Assembly: GCF_000317285.1 (NCBI RefSeq)
Contig: NZ_AJLN01000078.1
Coordinates: 1 to 64,000 of the forward strand
Length of the DNA: 64,000 nucleotides
Reading direction: 5' to 3'
From: Chlorogloeopsis fritschii PCC 6912
GTDB taxonomy: Bacteria; Cyanobacteriota; Cyanobacteriia; Cyanobacteriales; Nostocaceae
This document shows positions 1 to 9,862 of the stretch, in pieces; within the stretch, counting starts at the first letter, position 1, and each line of letters begins with the position of its first letter. A program made the position numbers and the translations under genes. A model generated the notes under the pieces. That model made no database searches and was not told where the DNA came from. It worked only from the letters and a program-made list of their open reading frames with translations.

Positions 1-621
1 GAATTTCTATATCATCGATTGTTTGCTGAACTGTTCCTATATTTAGACCAGAATCCCTCTACCTACGACTGGTACGCAGTTATTATTTATCCTAGACGCA
101 ACTTAGAACCAGACGAAACAAGACTTCATCAGGTTTTGCTAGAAAGTTTAAAAGTGCAGCGCGTTTATCTTGATGAACTTGATCGCTCAACAAACCAGTC
201 TTTGGGTATTGGTGTTGTGAAGTTAGTAGTAGAACCAGAAGAAAGTGCTGCCAGCAGTGCTAGACAACTCATCGCACAAGCAAGGCAAGAAATAGCAGAT
301 CGCTTATCTAATCAAGCGATAATAGATTTAATCGAGACAATTATAGTGTACAAATTTCCCCAGTTGAGCCGTCAAGAGGTGGAAGATATGCTGAAATTGA
401 GCGAACTTAAGCAAACTAGAGTTTACCAGGAAGCATTAGAAGAAGGACGACAAGAAGGACGACAAGAAGGACGACAAGAAGGACGACAAGAAGGTCTAAG
501 AGAAGGTAAAATAGCGGCTGTTCCGCTATTGTTAAAAGCGGGAGTAAGTGTAGAAGAAATAGCTCAACAGTTAGGACTTGAAATGGAGACAGTTATGCAA
601 ATAGCACAACAACAGTCTTAA
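1..621 (+). CDS. Rpn/DUF2887-type putative transposase-nuclease protein, 5' end cut by window edge
   Basis: The frame is open to base 1 (EFLYHR precedes the first possible TTG start at 19), so the true start lies outside the window. The visible part matches the Rpn (recombination-promoting nuclease, PD-(D/E)XK) group called DUF2887/DUF4351 in cyanobacteria: it has the LYHRLFAELFLYL and YDWYAVIIYPRR blocks of that family. The nuclease core with its catalytic acidic residues should lie mostly upstream and is not visible. Residues about 142-157 (counted from the TTG) are four perfect EGRQ units from a 12-bp tandem repeat, a usual feature near the C-terminus of these proteins. The tail has a short helix-turn-helix-like stretch (VSVEEIAQQLGL). 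In this family the proteins are multicopy and mobile; whether this copy is active cannot be judged. Confidence 0.75.
   Translation, partial: EFLYHRLFAELFLYLDQNPSTYDWYAVIIYPRRNLEPDETRLHQVLLESLKVQRVYLDELDRSTNQSLGIGVVKLVVEPEESAASSARQLIAQARQEIADRLSNQAIIDLIETIIVYKFPQLSRQEVEDMLKLSELKQTRVYQEALEEGRQEGRQEGRQEGRQEGLREGKIAAVPLLLKAGVSVEEIAQQLGLEMETVMQIAQQQS
442..489 (+). repeat. 12-bp tandem repeat, four perfect copies
   Basis: The unit GAAGGACGACAA is repeated four times in frame and encodes EGRQ each time; a partial fifth GAAGG follows. The length is a whole number of codons, so copy-number change would not shift the frame. Confidence 0.95.
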
Positions 622-750
622 TTTGAGATGATTAAGTTTAATGAACTCAAGCACATCATCCCTAATCCCTAGTCTAAGCGCTAAAGCACCCCTATTTTCA
701 AGTTAGACGGTCATGTGAAATCCACAACAAGGGAAAGAAATTTCTTTTCT

Positions 751-780
751 CTAGCCCCTAGCCCCTAGTCTCTAGCCTCT
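751..780. repeat. Heptamer-like short tandem repeat (CTAGCCC type)
   Basis: Degenerate CTAGCCC/CTAGTCT units in the gap between the Rpn-type gene and the HAD gene. Similar runs lie at 14824-14857 and 63687-63720. The phrase CTATTTTCA follows the run both here and at 63718, and a further CCCTATTTTCA occurs near 690. This resembles the short tandemly repeated repetitive (STRR) sequences of heterocystous cyanobacteria. Confidence 0.75.
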
Positions 781-823
781 ATTTTCAACACAACCTGGCA
801 CTACCCCACAGATGTCACTCCGA

Positions 824-1498
824 TTAGCTATTTACCAATTCTGTCTCCATTTGTGAATTCAGCAGTGTCCACAACTGCAAATCTGTAAAATCCGGAATTA
901 CCATAAATGCACCTTTCTCTCTAAGAACATCGGGGTTGTGGGTAGAGGCAATACCAATAGTGCGAATACCAGCACCAACGGCAGAACGTATACCAGAAGG
1001 AGAATCTTCAAGAGCGATCGCATTTTCTGCTGTTATCTCCAGCTTTTTCAATGCAGCTTGGTAGGGTGCGGGGTTGGGTTTACCTGCAATGCAATCTTCT
1101 CCCAGCACAACTATATCAAAGGCTTCTTTTAGCCCCAAAACTTCTAACATGAAATATGCATTTAATTTCGGTGCATTGGTAACTAAGGCACGTTTTAGCT
1201 GATGTGCCTCTGTCCATGCTAATAATTCTGTAAATCCGGGCAGGGGTTGAATATCTTGTGCTTGTTGGCGGAACATAGCTTCTTTGTCTTCCGCAAATGT
1301 TATGCCTGCTTTCGGTGATAATTGCGGCAAGATGTCTTTGATAATTTCAGCATTAGTCTTGCCACTAATCTTGGTTTGATAGAAATGTTCATCTATCTCC
1401 AAACCGTAATCTAAAAGCATTTTTCGCCAAGCTTGGTAGTGAATTGGATCGGTGTTGGCGATCGTTCCATCTAAGTCAAAAAGAATTGCTGCCAGCAT
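824..1498 (-). CDS. HAD-superfamily hydrolase, beta-phosphoglucomutase-like
   Basis: A soluble HAD subfamily IA phosphatase or phosphomutase of 224 residues. The nucleophile motif FDLDGT (residues about 7-12) is followed by a helical cap (HYQAWRKMLLDYGLEID). Motif II is seen as ALVTNAPK, the motif III lysine region as GEDCIAGKPNPAPY, and motif IV as ALEDSPSGIRSA. I chose the ATG at 1498 (MLAAILFDLDGT) because an upstream in-frame ATG at 1579 would add 27 residues unlike the family. The closest characterised groups are beta-phosphoglucomutases and sugar-phosphate phosphatases; the substrate cannot be read from sequence. It is divergent from nagB, with about 207 bp between the two starts, so a role in sugar-phosphate metabolism would fit but is not shown. 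Confidence 0.88.
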   Translation of the reverse strand: MLAAILFDLDGTIANTDPIHYQAWRKMLLDYGLEIDEHFYQTKISGKTNAEIIKDILPQLSPKAGITFAEDKEAMFRQQAQDIQPLPGFTELLAWTEAHQLKRALVTNAPKLNAYFMLEVLGLKEAFDIVVLGEDCIAGKPNPAPYQAALKKLEITAENAIALEDSPSGIRSAVGAGIRTIGIASTHNPDVLREKGAFMVIPDFTDLQLWTLLNSQMETELVNS

Positions 1499-1705
1499 GG
1501 TTTTTACCGTATGTAAAATATTGTTAAGTTTATTTACATAGTTTACACGGTTTTGTCTCCTTAGTAATTGTTTCTGCATTGATGATAAAAAACTATAATT
1601 AAGGTTCTGAGTGAAGATAAACTACAAGCATTAGTGCTTGTGGAAGTAGATAAATTTGTCTGCTCATATACGTTTTTTAGTGTCAAACTTTTCTGTAGAA
1701 ATCAG

Positions 1706-2476
1706 ATGTCAGTTGCCAAAAAATTGTTGAAAGTCAACGATCTAGATGTGCAGATTTATAACTGTGAAGCCGAATTAGCACAGAATGTAGCAAAAATCGC
1801 ACAAATTTATTTACAGAATGTTCTCCAGCAGAATGGTAGTGCTGCTGTAGTACTAGCAACAGGTAATTCTCAAATCAAATTTCTTGAGAATTTGACTGCA
1901 TTGGGTGGGATTGATTGGTCAAAAATTACTTGTTTTCATTTGGATGAGTATTTAGGAATTTCTGCAGAGCATCCTGCTAGTTTTCGATATTATCTACGAG
2001 AACGTGTCGAAAAACTAGTAAAACCTAAGGAATTCCATTATATAAAAGGTGATACATTAGAACCTTTAATGGAATGCGATCGCTATACTAAATTATTGCA
2101 AGCACAACCCATTGATTTATGTTGTCTAGGTGTGGGAGAAAATGGGCATCTTGCTTTCAACGAACCATCAGTTGCTAATTTCCAAGATCCTTTCAGGATT
2201 AAATTGGTGAAATTAGATAAAGTCAATCACCAACAACAAGTAAATCAGGGCCATTTTCCCAATTTAGAAAGTGTGCCTAAATATGCTTTTACTTTAACTA
2301 TTCCAATGATTTGTGCAGCAAGAAAAATTATTTGTATAACAACAGGAACACACAAAGCTAAAATTGTACAACAGATGTTGCAAGGAAATATTACTACAGA
2401 TTGTCCCGCTTCTATTCTTCGTAAACAACCTCAAGCAACTTTATTTTTGGATAAAGACGCTGGAGCTTTAATTTAG
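1706..2476 (+). CDS. nagB: Glucosamine-6-phosphate deaminase (NagB family)
   Basis: A 256-residue member of the NagB/6-phosphogluconolactonase superfamily. Diagnostic segments are VVLATGNSQ (phosphate-binding loop), CFHLDEYLGI with ASFRYYL (the DEY...S block of NagB) and CLGVGENGHLAFNEP, which is the NagB form of the catalytic-loop signature. Known enzymes of the family convert glucosamine 6-phosphate to fructose 6-phosphate and ammonia in the cytoplasm. The start at 1706 gives MSVAKKLLKVNDL, matching family length; an in-frame upstream start at 1634 would add 24 hydrophobic residues of no family type. No strong ribosome-binding site is visible. A 6-phosphogluconolactonase role is less likely given the FNEP motif. 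Confidence 0.88.
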   Translation: MSVAKKLLKVNDLDVQIYNCEAELAQNVAKIAQIYLQNVLQQNGSAAVVLATGNSQIKFLENLTALGGIDWSKITCFHLDEYLGISAEHPASFRYYLRERVEKLVKPKEFHYIKGDTLEPLMECDRYTKLLQAQPIDLCCLGVGENGHLAFNEPSVANFQDPFRIKLVKLDKVNHQQQVNQGHFPNLESVPKYAFTLTIPMICAARKIICITTGTHKAKIVQQMLQGNITTDCPASILRKQPQATLFLDKDAGALI

Positions 2477-3075
2477 TAATTAAATTGACATATTTCTTGG
2501 AAGACATAATACTTAGTAATCACAACCAGAACTAACAAAGTTTTACTTCTGGCTACTGACTCCTGACATTTATATAGGTGCTTTGGTTATTGACGTGACT
2601 ATGTGTAGAGTATTGTGCTGTAAATAGGTTTTAGTAGGCAAATTAATTATGTCTAAGCTCATCCTCAAAAAGTATGGGCTTATATATTTTTGTTTTGTAA
2701 AATAAAATTCTCACAACCTATCTTGGAGCAATTAAAGATTGTCAACTAAGAAAAGCAAAGCTTTCTAGCTACCTTCTTAAAATGATTTTTATTACAATAA
2801 GTAAATAAATATTACAATATATTGCAAGACACTTGTTATGAAATGGCTAGTTAAAACTTAACCCACTTAGGTGTTATTACAAGGTTTAAATTTGCTAATA
2901 AAATTTTAGAGTAATAATATTAACAAATTCTTGTTAAGTATGCTAGATTGATTTTATACTAGTGATTAAAATAAATAACTACTTAAATTAGTAAATTATA
3001 ATAACTACCTATAAAATATTGAGCTTGAATATAAAAAAATACTGAATTTGGTGCTGGAGAGAACATCCAACAACA
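2477..3075. other. AT-rich intergenic region upstream of the hybrid kinase
   Basis: About 600 bp, strongly AT-rich, with many short runs of A and T and no open frame of note. It probably holds the promoter and a long leader for the kinase gene at 3076. I see no convincing hairpin terminator for nagB and no structured RNA. Confidence 0.6.
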
Positions 3076-6000
3076 ATGTTATTAAAGTTTCCAGTGGCGT
3101 CATCCCTAAAATATCTATGTAATAAATTTTACACTAAGTTGCCCCTTGCAACTATTTTATTTGGCTCTTTTGCATTGCAAATTTGTGGTGCAGTCGGACT
3201 TGTAGGATTTATTTCGTTTAGAAATGGAAAAACAGCGGTAAGAGAGTTTGCTAGTCAGTTAGAAAATGAAGTGTGCGATCGCGTCGAACAGTACCTCGAT
3301 AGATACTTAAAACTTCCTCAGCAAATTAATCAAATCAACTTAGATGCAATCCAGCTAGGTTTGCTAGATGTAACTGATTTGAAAACAACTTGGCATTACT
3401 TCTGGAAACAAATGCAAGTATTTGATGTTGGTTACATCAGCTTTTCTAATCCGAAGTGGGAATTGGTAGGTGTAGAAAGATTAGAATCTAACAAGTTTCT
3501 AATTCGGCAAACTTCTGTAAGCAAAACTGGATTGGTTAAGCAAGTTGCCTACATCACTGATAGTCGAGGAAATCTTGTCAAGTTGCCTGCAACAGCAAAA
3601 GTTCCCTCGCTAACAAGAGAATTTTTGTACATAAATGCAGTCAAAGCAGGAAAATCTGTGTGGAGTAAAAATTATCAGTTGCAGAATAAATCAGTATTAT
3701 CAATTTCCAACAGCTATCCAGTTTACGACTCCGATCGCAAACTAATAGGAGTGCTGGGAACCAATATTAATTTTTCGCAAATTGATAAATTTTTAGCGCA
3801 AGTAAAACTTGCTAGGTCAGGTAATATCTTTATTCTAGAACGGGACGGACTAATAGTCGCTTCTTCTCAAAGCTCACACTCTGTTGTTAAAAATCAGCCA
3901 AAGCATCTCTCGGTATTTAATAGTGAAGACTCCCTAATTCAACAGACAAAGCAACATTTAATACAACAATTTGGTAGCTTGAGTTTATTAAGAGAGCAGC
4001 AAAAGTTGGTTTTTTCTAGCTCCAAAGCGAATTATTTTGTTCATGTAAAACCTTGGCAAAGCGAGATAGGTTTGGATTGGTTAGTTGTAGTGGTGATTCC
4101 TGAAAATGAATTTACAGAAAAAATTCACGCTAATACACTTACTACTTTTCTACTATGTATAGTATCTTTTTTAATAGCTACACTGTTCAGCCTTTTTACT
4201 ACTCGCTGGATACTCAACCCGATTTTACAATTAACCACATCTGTGAAGAAAATTGCTGAGGGTAAATTGAATGAGACTGCAAAAATTAAAAATTTTAAAG
4301 AACTGGCAGAAGTTACCAACTTGGTTACAAATATGGCGAAGCAACTGCAAAAATCTTTTGCCAAGCTCAAAGCTAAAAATGCTGAGTTGAAAATCTTAAA
4401 TAAGACACTCTCTCAAAGTGAGAGTCGATTGGCTCAATTTGTAGAAGCGATGCCAATAGGTGTGATGCTTGCAGAAGCCAATGGTAGGATTAGCTACAAA
4501 AACACAATCAGCAAACAGGTTTTTGAGCAAGCGGTCATACACTTAGCCACAATTGAAGAAATAACAAAAGTGTATCAAGTTTATCTTGCTGGAACAGATC
4601 AACTATACCCAAGTGATCGCTTGCCTGCGGTGAGAGCATTGCAGGGTGAAAATGTCACGGTTGATGATATAGAAATTCGCTATCCAGACAAGATTATTTA
4701 TCTTGAAGCATCAGGAAAGGCAATCTACGATGAATCTGGTAATATCGTTTTTGCGATCGCCACTTTTGTTGATATTAGTCAACGTAAACAAACACAAAAA
4801 TTACTAGCAGAATATAATCGCACCTTAAAAATTCACGTTAAAAAACGCACTAGCGAACTTCTGAAAGTAATCAAGCAACTGCAATCTTCCCAAAAAGAAC
4901 TGATTAAATCTCAAGAAATTGCTAAACAAGGACAAAAAGCCGCCGAACAGGCAAACCAAGCTAAAAGTGAATTTCTTGCGAACATGAGCCACGAGTTGCG
5001 TACTCCCCTCAATGCTATTCTTGGCTTTACTCAAATGATGAGCCTTGACAAGACTTTAACTGTTGAGAACAAACAAAATTTGGCTATTGTCAATAGTGCA
5101 GGAGAGCATTTGCTTCATTTAATCAACGACATCTTGGAAGTATCTAAAATTGAGGCTGGCAAAACCACATTAAATTTGTCAAGCTTTGACTTAATTCTTT
5201 TATTAGAAAACATCAAACAGACGTTGGGATTGCGTGCTGCTGCTAAAGGTTTAAAACTAGTATTTGAATATGCGCCTAATCTACCCCGCTTCATCAAAAC
5301 TGATTCTCATAAATTGCGGCAAGTACTACTCAACCTCTTAGGAAATGCTATTAAATTTACTGATATTGGTAGTGTGACGCTGCGGGTAAGAAGAGGAATT
5401 AGGAAAGAAGCAGAGGAGCAGAGGAGCAAAGAGAAGTCACAAGACGCGGAGCGGCTTCCCGAAAGGGTGCGGAGGCAGCCTCCGAAAGCGTTGCTCCTCC
5501 AAAGGAGGCTCAGAACTTCGGAGGGAGCAGAGGAGCAATACCCGATCCCCGATATCCAATCTCTGATTTTTGAAGTAACTGATACTGGCTCTGGTATTTC
5601 TCCAGATGAAATTCACTTATTATTTAAACCTTTTGGGCAAACAGAGAATGGGAGAAAATCCCAGCAGGGAACCGGGCTAGGTTTGGCAATTAGTCAAAAT
5701 TACGTGCAACTAATGGGAGGTAAAATTGGTGTCAACAGTAAAGTTGGTGTAGGTAGTACATTTACTTTTAATATTCAAATCAACATCAGCGATTGCAGCG
5801 AGATTGTAACAAACAAATTTCAACATCAAATTATAGGTTTAGCAGGCACTCAAGGTGAATACCGCATTCTAATAGTTGATGATCACCAAGAAAGCCGCTT
5901 GTTTTTAGTGAAATTACTTAGCTCAATCGGCTATAGCATCAAAGAAGCCACAAATGGAGCAGAAGCCATCTCTGTTTGCGAATCATGGCAACCTCATTTA

Positions 6001-6513
6001 ATTCTGATGGATATGCAGATGCCAGTAATGGATGGCTATGAAGCAATTAGAAGAATTCGAGCCAAGGAAACAGAAGACACATCTAGAACCCGTACCATCA
6101 TTATTGCCTTGACTGCTACTGCTTTTAAGGAAGAACGGCAGAAAATGTTGTCTGCAAACTGTGATGATTTTATTAGCAAACCATTTTCACTAGAAGTCTT
6201 GTTGGAAAAATTGAGCGAATATTTGGGGGTAAAATACACAGCTAAATTCACAAACCAAAACACAGAAGCGATCGCAAACCAAATACAGCCAACTCTAACC
6301 TCTACTGAGGTGATAACACAATTGTTACAGTTTTCACCTCAGTGGATAGCCCAGCTTCATCATGCTGCTGCTAGCTGTAGCGATGAGCTAATTTTAGATT
6401 TACTTAAGCAAATTCCTCAAGACAAAGCTCAACTTGTGCAGATTTTTAGTGATTTAGCCAATAACTACCAGTTCGAGAAAATTATGGAATTGACTAGAGC
6501 AAATGCAGAATGA
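3076..6513 (+). CDS. Membrane hybrid sensor histidine kinase (sensor-HAMP-PAS-HisKA-HATPase-REC)
   Basis: 1145 residues. A first membrane helix (about 22-43) and a second (about 355-378) enclose a roughly 300-residue extracytoplasmic sensor, probably a double Cache fold. A HAMP linker (about 378-432), a coiled coil and a PAS domain (about 445-570) follow. The HisKA H-box is [14 protein letters not shown] with phospho-acceptor His639. The ATPase has a divergent N-box ([12 protein letters not shown]) and GTGLGLAI. A receiver domain near 945-1070 carries the phospho-acceptor Asp979 (LILMDMQMP) and the conserved Lys in FISKPF. Between the N-box and the [10 protein letters not shown] segment lies an in-frame insertion of about 60 low-complexity residues made from an interspersed repeat (5385-5566). 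The last four bases overlap the next gene (ATGA), so translation is probably coupled and the downstream REC-GGDEF-EAL protein is the likely partner. The signal sensed is unknown. Confidence 0.92.
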   Translation: MLLKFPVASSLKYLCNKFYTKLPLATILFGSFALQICGAVGLVGFISFRNGKTAVREFASQLENEVCDRVEQYLDRYLKLPQQINQINLDAIQLGLLDVTDLKTTWHYFWKQMQVFDVGYISFSNPKWELVGVERLESNKFLIRQTSVSKTGLVKQVAYITDSRGNLVKLPATAKVPSLTREFLYINAVKAGKSVWSKNYQLQNKSVLSISNSYPVYDSDRKLIGVLGTNINFSQIDKFLAQVKLARSGNIFILERDGLIVASSQSSHSVVKNQPKHLSVFNSEDSLIQQTKQHLIQQFGSLSLLREQQKLVFSSSKANYFVHVKPWQSEIGLDWLVVVVIPENEFTEKIHANTLTTFLLCIVSFLIATLFSLFTTRWILNPILQLTTSVKKIAEGKLNETAKIKNFKELAEVTNLVTNMAKQLQKSFAKLKAKNAELKILNKTLSQSESRLAQFVEAMPIGVMLAEANGRISYKNTISKQVFEQAVIHLATIEEITKVYQVYLAGTDQLYPSDRLPAVRALQGENVTVDDIEIRYPDKIIYLEASGKAIYDESGNIVFAIATFVDISQRKQTQKLLAEYNRTLKIHVKKRTSELLKVIKQLQSSQKELIKSQEIAKQGQKAAEQANQAKSEFLANMSHELRTPLNAILGFTQMMSLDKTLTVENKQNLAIVNSAGEHLLHLINDILEVSKIEAGKTTLNLSSFDLILLLENIKQTLGLRAAAKGLKLVFEYAPNLPRFIKTDSHKLRQVLLNLLGNAIKFTDIGSVTLRVRRGIRKEAEEQRSKEKSQDAERLPERVRRQPPKALLLQRRLRTSEGAEEQYPIPDIQSLIFEVTDTGSGISPDEIHLLFKPFGQTENGRKSQQGTGLGLAISQNYVQLMGGKIGVNSKVGVGSTFTFNIQINISDCSEIVTNKFQHQIIGLAGTQGEYRILIVDDHQESRLFLVKLLSSIGYSIKEATNGAEAISVCESWQPHLILMDMQMPVMDGYEAIRRIRAKETEDTSRTRTIIIALTATAFKEERQKMLSANCDDFISKPFSLEVLLEKLSEYLGVKYTAKFTNQNTEAIANQIQPTLTSTEVITQLLQFSPQWIAQLHHAAASCSDELILDLLKQIPQDKAQLVQIFSDLANNYQFEKIMELTRANAE
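5385..5566. repeat. GC-rich structured interspersed repeat inserted in frame in the kinase
   Basis: This block interrupts the ATPase domain and differs sharply in composition from the AT-richer gene around it. It contains perfect hairpins at 5471-5483 (GGAGGC-A-GCCTCC) and 5496-5508 (CCTCC-AAA-GGAGG), purine-rich AGAGGAGCAG repeats, and an 18-nt word also present exactly at 32264-32281 between genes. It has no stop codon in the used frame. Confidence 0.8.
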
Positions 6514-8345
6514 ATTACGAACGAATAAACTCGGCTAAAAAAGATATTTTAATAATTGATGATATGCCAGACAACTTACGGGTTTTATCCTCGCTCCTCA
6601 CTAAGGAAGGATATCACGTTCGTAAAGCTCTCAACTGGCAAATGGCTTTAACAGCTTGCCAAACTTTATTGCCAGACTTGATTCTACTCGATATCATGAT
6701 GCCGGAAGTTGATGGCTATGAAATTTGTCAGCGTTTAAAAGCATGGAATTTAACTGCTGCGATTCCAGTAATTTTTATTAGCGCTTTAGATGATGTTTTC
6801 GATAAGGTAAAAGCGTTTCAGGTAGGAGGAGTAGACTACATTACCAAACCCTTTGAATTTGAAGAAGTTTTGGTACGTGTCGAAAATCAACTAGCGTTGA
6901 AGATGGCACAAATAGAAATATTACAATTAAACGCTGAATTAGAAAAAAGAGTAAAAGAACGTACTTGCCAATTAGAAAAAGCTCTACACAAACTCCAACA
7001 AGAAATGAATCAGCGTCAGCAACTTCAAAGTAAGCTGTTGGATATGGCGTTGCATGATTCTCTCACTGGTTTACCAAACCGAGTTTTGTTTCTCAAACGC
7101 TTAGAACAAGCACTCAATCGCACTAAATTGGAATTAGATTATCACTTTGCTGTATTATTTTTAGATTGCGATCGCTTCAAGGTAGTGAATGATTCTCTTG
7201 GACATTTGGTAGGAGATGAACTACTGATAGCCATTGCCCGCCGTTTACAAGCATCTTTAAGTCCTTTTGATACATTAGCACGATTTGGTGGTGATGAATT
7301 TGCTATCCTCTTAGAAAACATTACAGATATTAATATGGCTATTGAGGTAGCCGAAAATATTCTCCAAAAACTATCACTACCTTTTAAACTGTCCAGGTAC
7401 GAAGTATTTATTAATGCGAGTATTGGCATTAATTGGGGTCATATTAACTATGAAAAGCCAGAGTATTTGCTCAGAGATGCTGACACAGCTATGTATCGTG
7501 CTAAGGCTTTTGGTAAAGCTAGATATCATGTTTTTAACCCTGCAATGCATCAGGAAGTAATTGAGCTTTTAGAGTTAGAAAATGACCTCAGAAGAGCAGT
7601 AGAGCGTCAAGAATTTGTTGTTTATTATCAACCAATAATTTCTTTAGAGACAGGCACGATTGCTGGGCTTGAAGCTCTTGTCCGTTGGCAACATCCAAAA
7701 AGAGGATTGGTTTACCCCGCAACTTTTATCCCCATAGCAGAAGAAACGGGTTTGATTAATACTATCAATATCTGGGTATTGCAATCAGCTTGTGAGACTT
7801 TATCTCTTTTGCAGAATCATTTATCAACCCCGAATACTCTAACTATTAGTGTTAATCTTTCACCACGTTTATTTTCTACACCTGATTTAATCGCAAAAAT
7901 TGACCAAATTCTTGATGATATAAAAATCAATCCTGCTAACTTAGAATTAGAAATTACAGAAAGTGTTTTGATGGATAATAACGAAAATATTAAAACAACT
8001 CTTCGTAATATCAAGGAGCGAAATATCAAGTTAGTCATGGATGACTTTGGTACAGGCTATTCCTCTTTGAGTTACTTGCATAGCTTTCCATTAAATTCCC
8101 TGAAAATTGATAAATCTTTCGTCAAGTATATGCAGGAAAATCAACAGAGTATGGGATTGGTACCCGCAATGATTGGCATCGCTCATTCTATGGGAATGAG
8201 AGCCAATGCTGAAGGTGTCGAAACTCAACAGCAGTTAGTGCAGCTAAAAAATTTAAATTGTGATTTTGCTCAAGGATTTCTATTTTCTCCAGCTTTAGAA
8301 CGAAAATCTGTTCTAGACTTACTCGCTGTAGCACCTAGATGGTAA
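6510..8345 (+). CDS. Response regulator with GGDEF and EAL domains (cyclic-di-GMP turnover)
   Basis: 611 residues. An N-terminal receiver domain has phospho-acceptor Asp61 (LILLDIMMP) and the Lys of YITKPF. A coiled-coil linker (about 130-175) leads to a diguanylate cyclase domain with intact GGDEF at 260-264 and then an EAL phosphodiesterase domain with intact EAL at 388-390. The EAL domain also shows LEITESVLM and MDDFGTGYSSL, the metal and loop-6 motifs, so both activities could be present. Proteins of this type make or break cyclic-di-GMP in the cytoplasm under control of receiver phosphorylation. The ATG overlaps the stop of the upstream hybrid kinase (ATGA), strong evidence that the two are co-expressed. 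Which activity dominates cannot be predicted. Confidence 0.93.
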   Translation: MNYERINSAKKDILIIDDMPDNLRVLSSLLTKEGYHVRKALNWQMALTACQTLLPDLILLDIMMPEVDGYEICQRLKAWNLTAAIPVIFISALDDVFDKVKAFQVGGVDYITKPFEFEEVLVRVENQLALKMAQIEILQLNAELEKRVKERTCQLEKALHKLQQEMNQRQQLQSKLLDMALHDSLTGLPNRVLFLKRLEQALNRTKLELDYHFAVLFLDCDRFKVVNDSLGHLVGDELLIAIARRLQASLSPFDTLARFGGDEFAILLENITDINMAIEVAENILQKLSLPFKLSRYEVFINASIGINWGHINYEKPEYLLRDADTAMYRAKAFGKARYHVFNPAMHQEVIELLELENDLRRAVERQEFVVYYQPIISLETGTIAGLEALVRWQHPKRGLVYPATFIPIAEETGLINTINIWVLQSACETLSLLQNHLSTPNTLTISVNLSPRLFSTPDLIAKIDQILDDIKINPANLELEITESVLMDNNENIKTTLRNIKERNIKLVMDDFGTGYSSLSYLHSFPLNSLKIDKSFVKYMQENQQSMGLVPAMIGIAHSMGMRANAEGVETQQQLVQLKNLNCDFAQGFLFSPALERKSVLDLLAVAPRW

Positions 8346-8652
8346 ATATCAAGCTTGCCAAGTCTATTATTCAAGCTAGAGTATTGTAAAGATTCGTATA
8401 GTCGTCATCACCCTAGCCTTAATGAATTAGAGCGATCGCCTGTGTCGGAGCTAAGTTTAAATATAAAAGCTGTAGGCTAGAAAATATTGATTAGATATCA
8501 TATTTTGGCGCAAAAACATCAAGAAAATCTAACTAGCATTTCTTTACCTGAGCTAAAGAACAAAATTGGTTATCCAAATTTCCATAGAGAAACCTCAATT
8601 TAATTGAGGAATTACCTGCAATATTTTTCTGTCACATAGCATAATAGATAAT
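8346..8652. promoter_or_regulatory. Intergenic region with a hairpin upstream of ldpA
   Basis: 307 bp between the GGDEF-EAL gene and ldpA. It contains one HIP1-type site and a perfect inverted repeat at 8593-8609 (CCTCAAT-TTA-ATTGAGG), 43 bp before the ldpA GTG. The hairpin has no following T-run, so an operator or leader hairpin is more likely than a terminator. No open frame was found. Confidence 0.4.
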
Positions 8653-9813
8653 GTGACTGAACTGTTTCACCCTTTAGTGTCTCTAAAACAAGGTCACTGG
8701 TTCAAGCTAATTTGCGGAGCCAGCTTCCAGCACCTACCCGCAGTCAGAAGTTTAACATTAGCCTACACATTGGCTGGCGCTGACTGTATAGATGTTGCTG
8801 CTGACCCAGCTGTAATTGCTGCTGCTCAATCAGCTCTACAAGTTGCTGCCAACCTTGCTCAACAAGCCCAAAAGCGAGGCTTTGGCAAAAGAGGAAAATT
8901 GCCATTTTTGATGGTTAGCCTCAATGATGGTGAAGATCCCCATTTTCGCAAAGCAGAATTTGATTCTATAAAGTGTCCTCCAGACTGTCAGCGACCTTGC
9001 GAAAAAATTTGTCCAGCACAGGCGATCGCATTTAGTGGTGTAAAAAATGGCTTCTCAGGAGTCATTACCGAAAAATGTTACGGTTGTGGTCGTTGCATAT
9101 CAGCCTGTCCATATGAGATAATTTATACATTATCTCATGTTTCAACACCAGGGGCGATCGCGCCATCAATTCTGTCATCTGGGATAGATGCTGTAGAAAT
9201 TCACACTAAAGTAGGTCGTTTAACGGAATTTCGGCGATTGTGGCAAGCGATTTTACCATGGGTTGAGCGGTTAAAGCTAGTATCGATTAGTTGTCCCGAT
9301 GGCGAAGGTATGATTGATTACCTTCATGCTCTTTACGATGAGATTGCCCCACTCAAGAGTGCCTTAATTTGGCAAACTGATGGTCGTCCGATGAGTGGTG
9401 ATATTGGCGATGGTACTACTCTAGCCGCTGTGAAATTAGGGCAAAAAGTTTTGGCAGCAAAATTACCGGGATACGTGCAGTTAGCAGGTGGCACCAACAG
9501 CTATACTGTCCCCAAGTTAAAGTCAATGGGGCTGCTTAGGGGAGCAGGGGTGCGGGGGAGCAGGGGTGCAAAGGGGAAAGAAGAATTGTTCTCCCCACCC
9601 CCTCAGCTCCTCAACTCCTCAGCCTCTATTTCTGGAGTTGCTTACGGAAGCTACGCCCGCGTATTGCTGTCACCAATTATCGAGCAGTTAGAAGCCAGGG
9701 AGGTGAATGGCATCGGTGTCAAACCAACTGTCCGCCTAGAAGAAGAACCAGAATTGCTCTGGCAGGCTGTAGAGCTTGCCCATTCTCTCGTTTCCCAGCT
9801 CAAGTCACACTAA
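8653..9813 (+). CDS. ldpA: LdpA, light-dependent period iron-sulfur protein (circadian input)
   Basis: 386 residues matching the cyanobacterial LdpA family, which in Synechococcus elongatus carries iron-sulfur clusters and tunes circadian period to light and redox state. The start is GTG (MTELFHPL), as the ATG two bases upstream runs straight into a stop. Residues about 115-160 carry a ferredoxin-type pair of motifs: a first cysteine group around CPPDCQRPCEKICPA and a second, CYGCGRCISACP, of the CxxCxxCxxxCP class. The C-terminal half holds the LdpA-specific domain (VELGK-type barrel residues, LAGGTNSYTVPKL). An insertion of about 30 Gly/Arg/Pro-rich residues at 9538-9625 splits the C-terminal domain. 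The next gene starts 49 bp downstream on the same strand. Confidence 0.88.
   Translation: MTELFHPLVSLKQGHWFKLICGASFQHLPAVRSLTLAYTLAGADCIDVAADPAVIAAAQSALQVAANLAQQAQKRGFGKRGKLPFLMVSLNDGEDPHFRKAEFDSIKCPPDCQRPCEKICPAQAIAFSGVKNGFSGVITEKCYGCGRCISACPYEIIYTLSHVSTPGAIAPSILSSGIDAVEIHTKVGRLTEFRRLWQAILPWVERLKLVSISCPDGEGMIDYLHALYDEIAPLKSALIWQTDGRPMSGDIGDGTTLAAVKLGQKVLAAKLPGYVQLAGGTNSYTVPKLKSMGLLRGAGVRGSRGAKGKEELFSPPPQLLNSSASISGVAYGSYARVLLSPIIEQLEAREVNGIGVKPTVRLEEEPELLWQAVELAHSLVSQLKSH
9538..9625. repeat. G-rich low-complexity insertion inside ldpA
   Basis: Repeats of GGGGAGCAGGGGTGC type followed by a C/T-rich half (CTCCCCACCCCCTCAGCTCC), entering the reading frame in place of a short loop before SGVAYGSYAR. 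The composition contrasts with the flanking gene. The purine half and pyrimidine half could pair with each other. Confidence 0.75.
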
Positions 9814-9862
9814 GAGCGAAGTGCAAACATTCGCTATCTCTAAAAACGTCACCATAGGAAGC

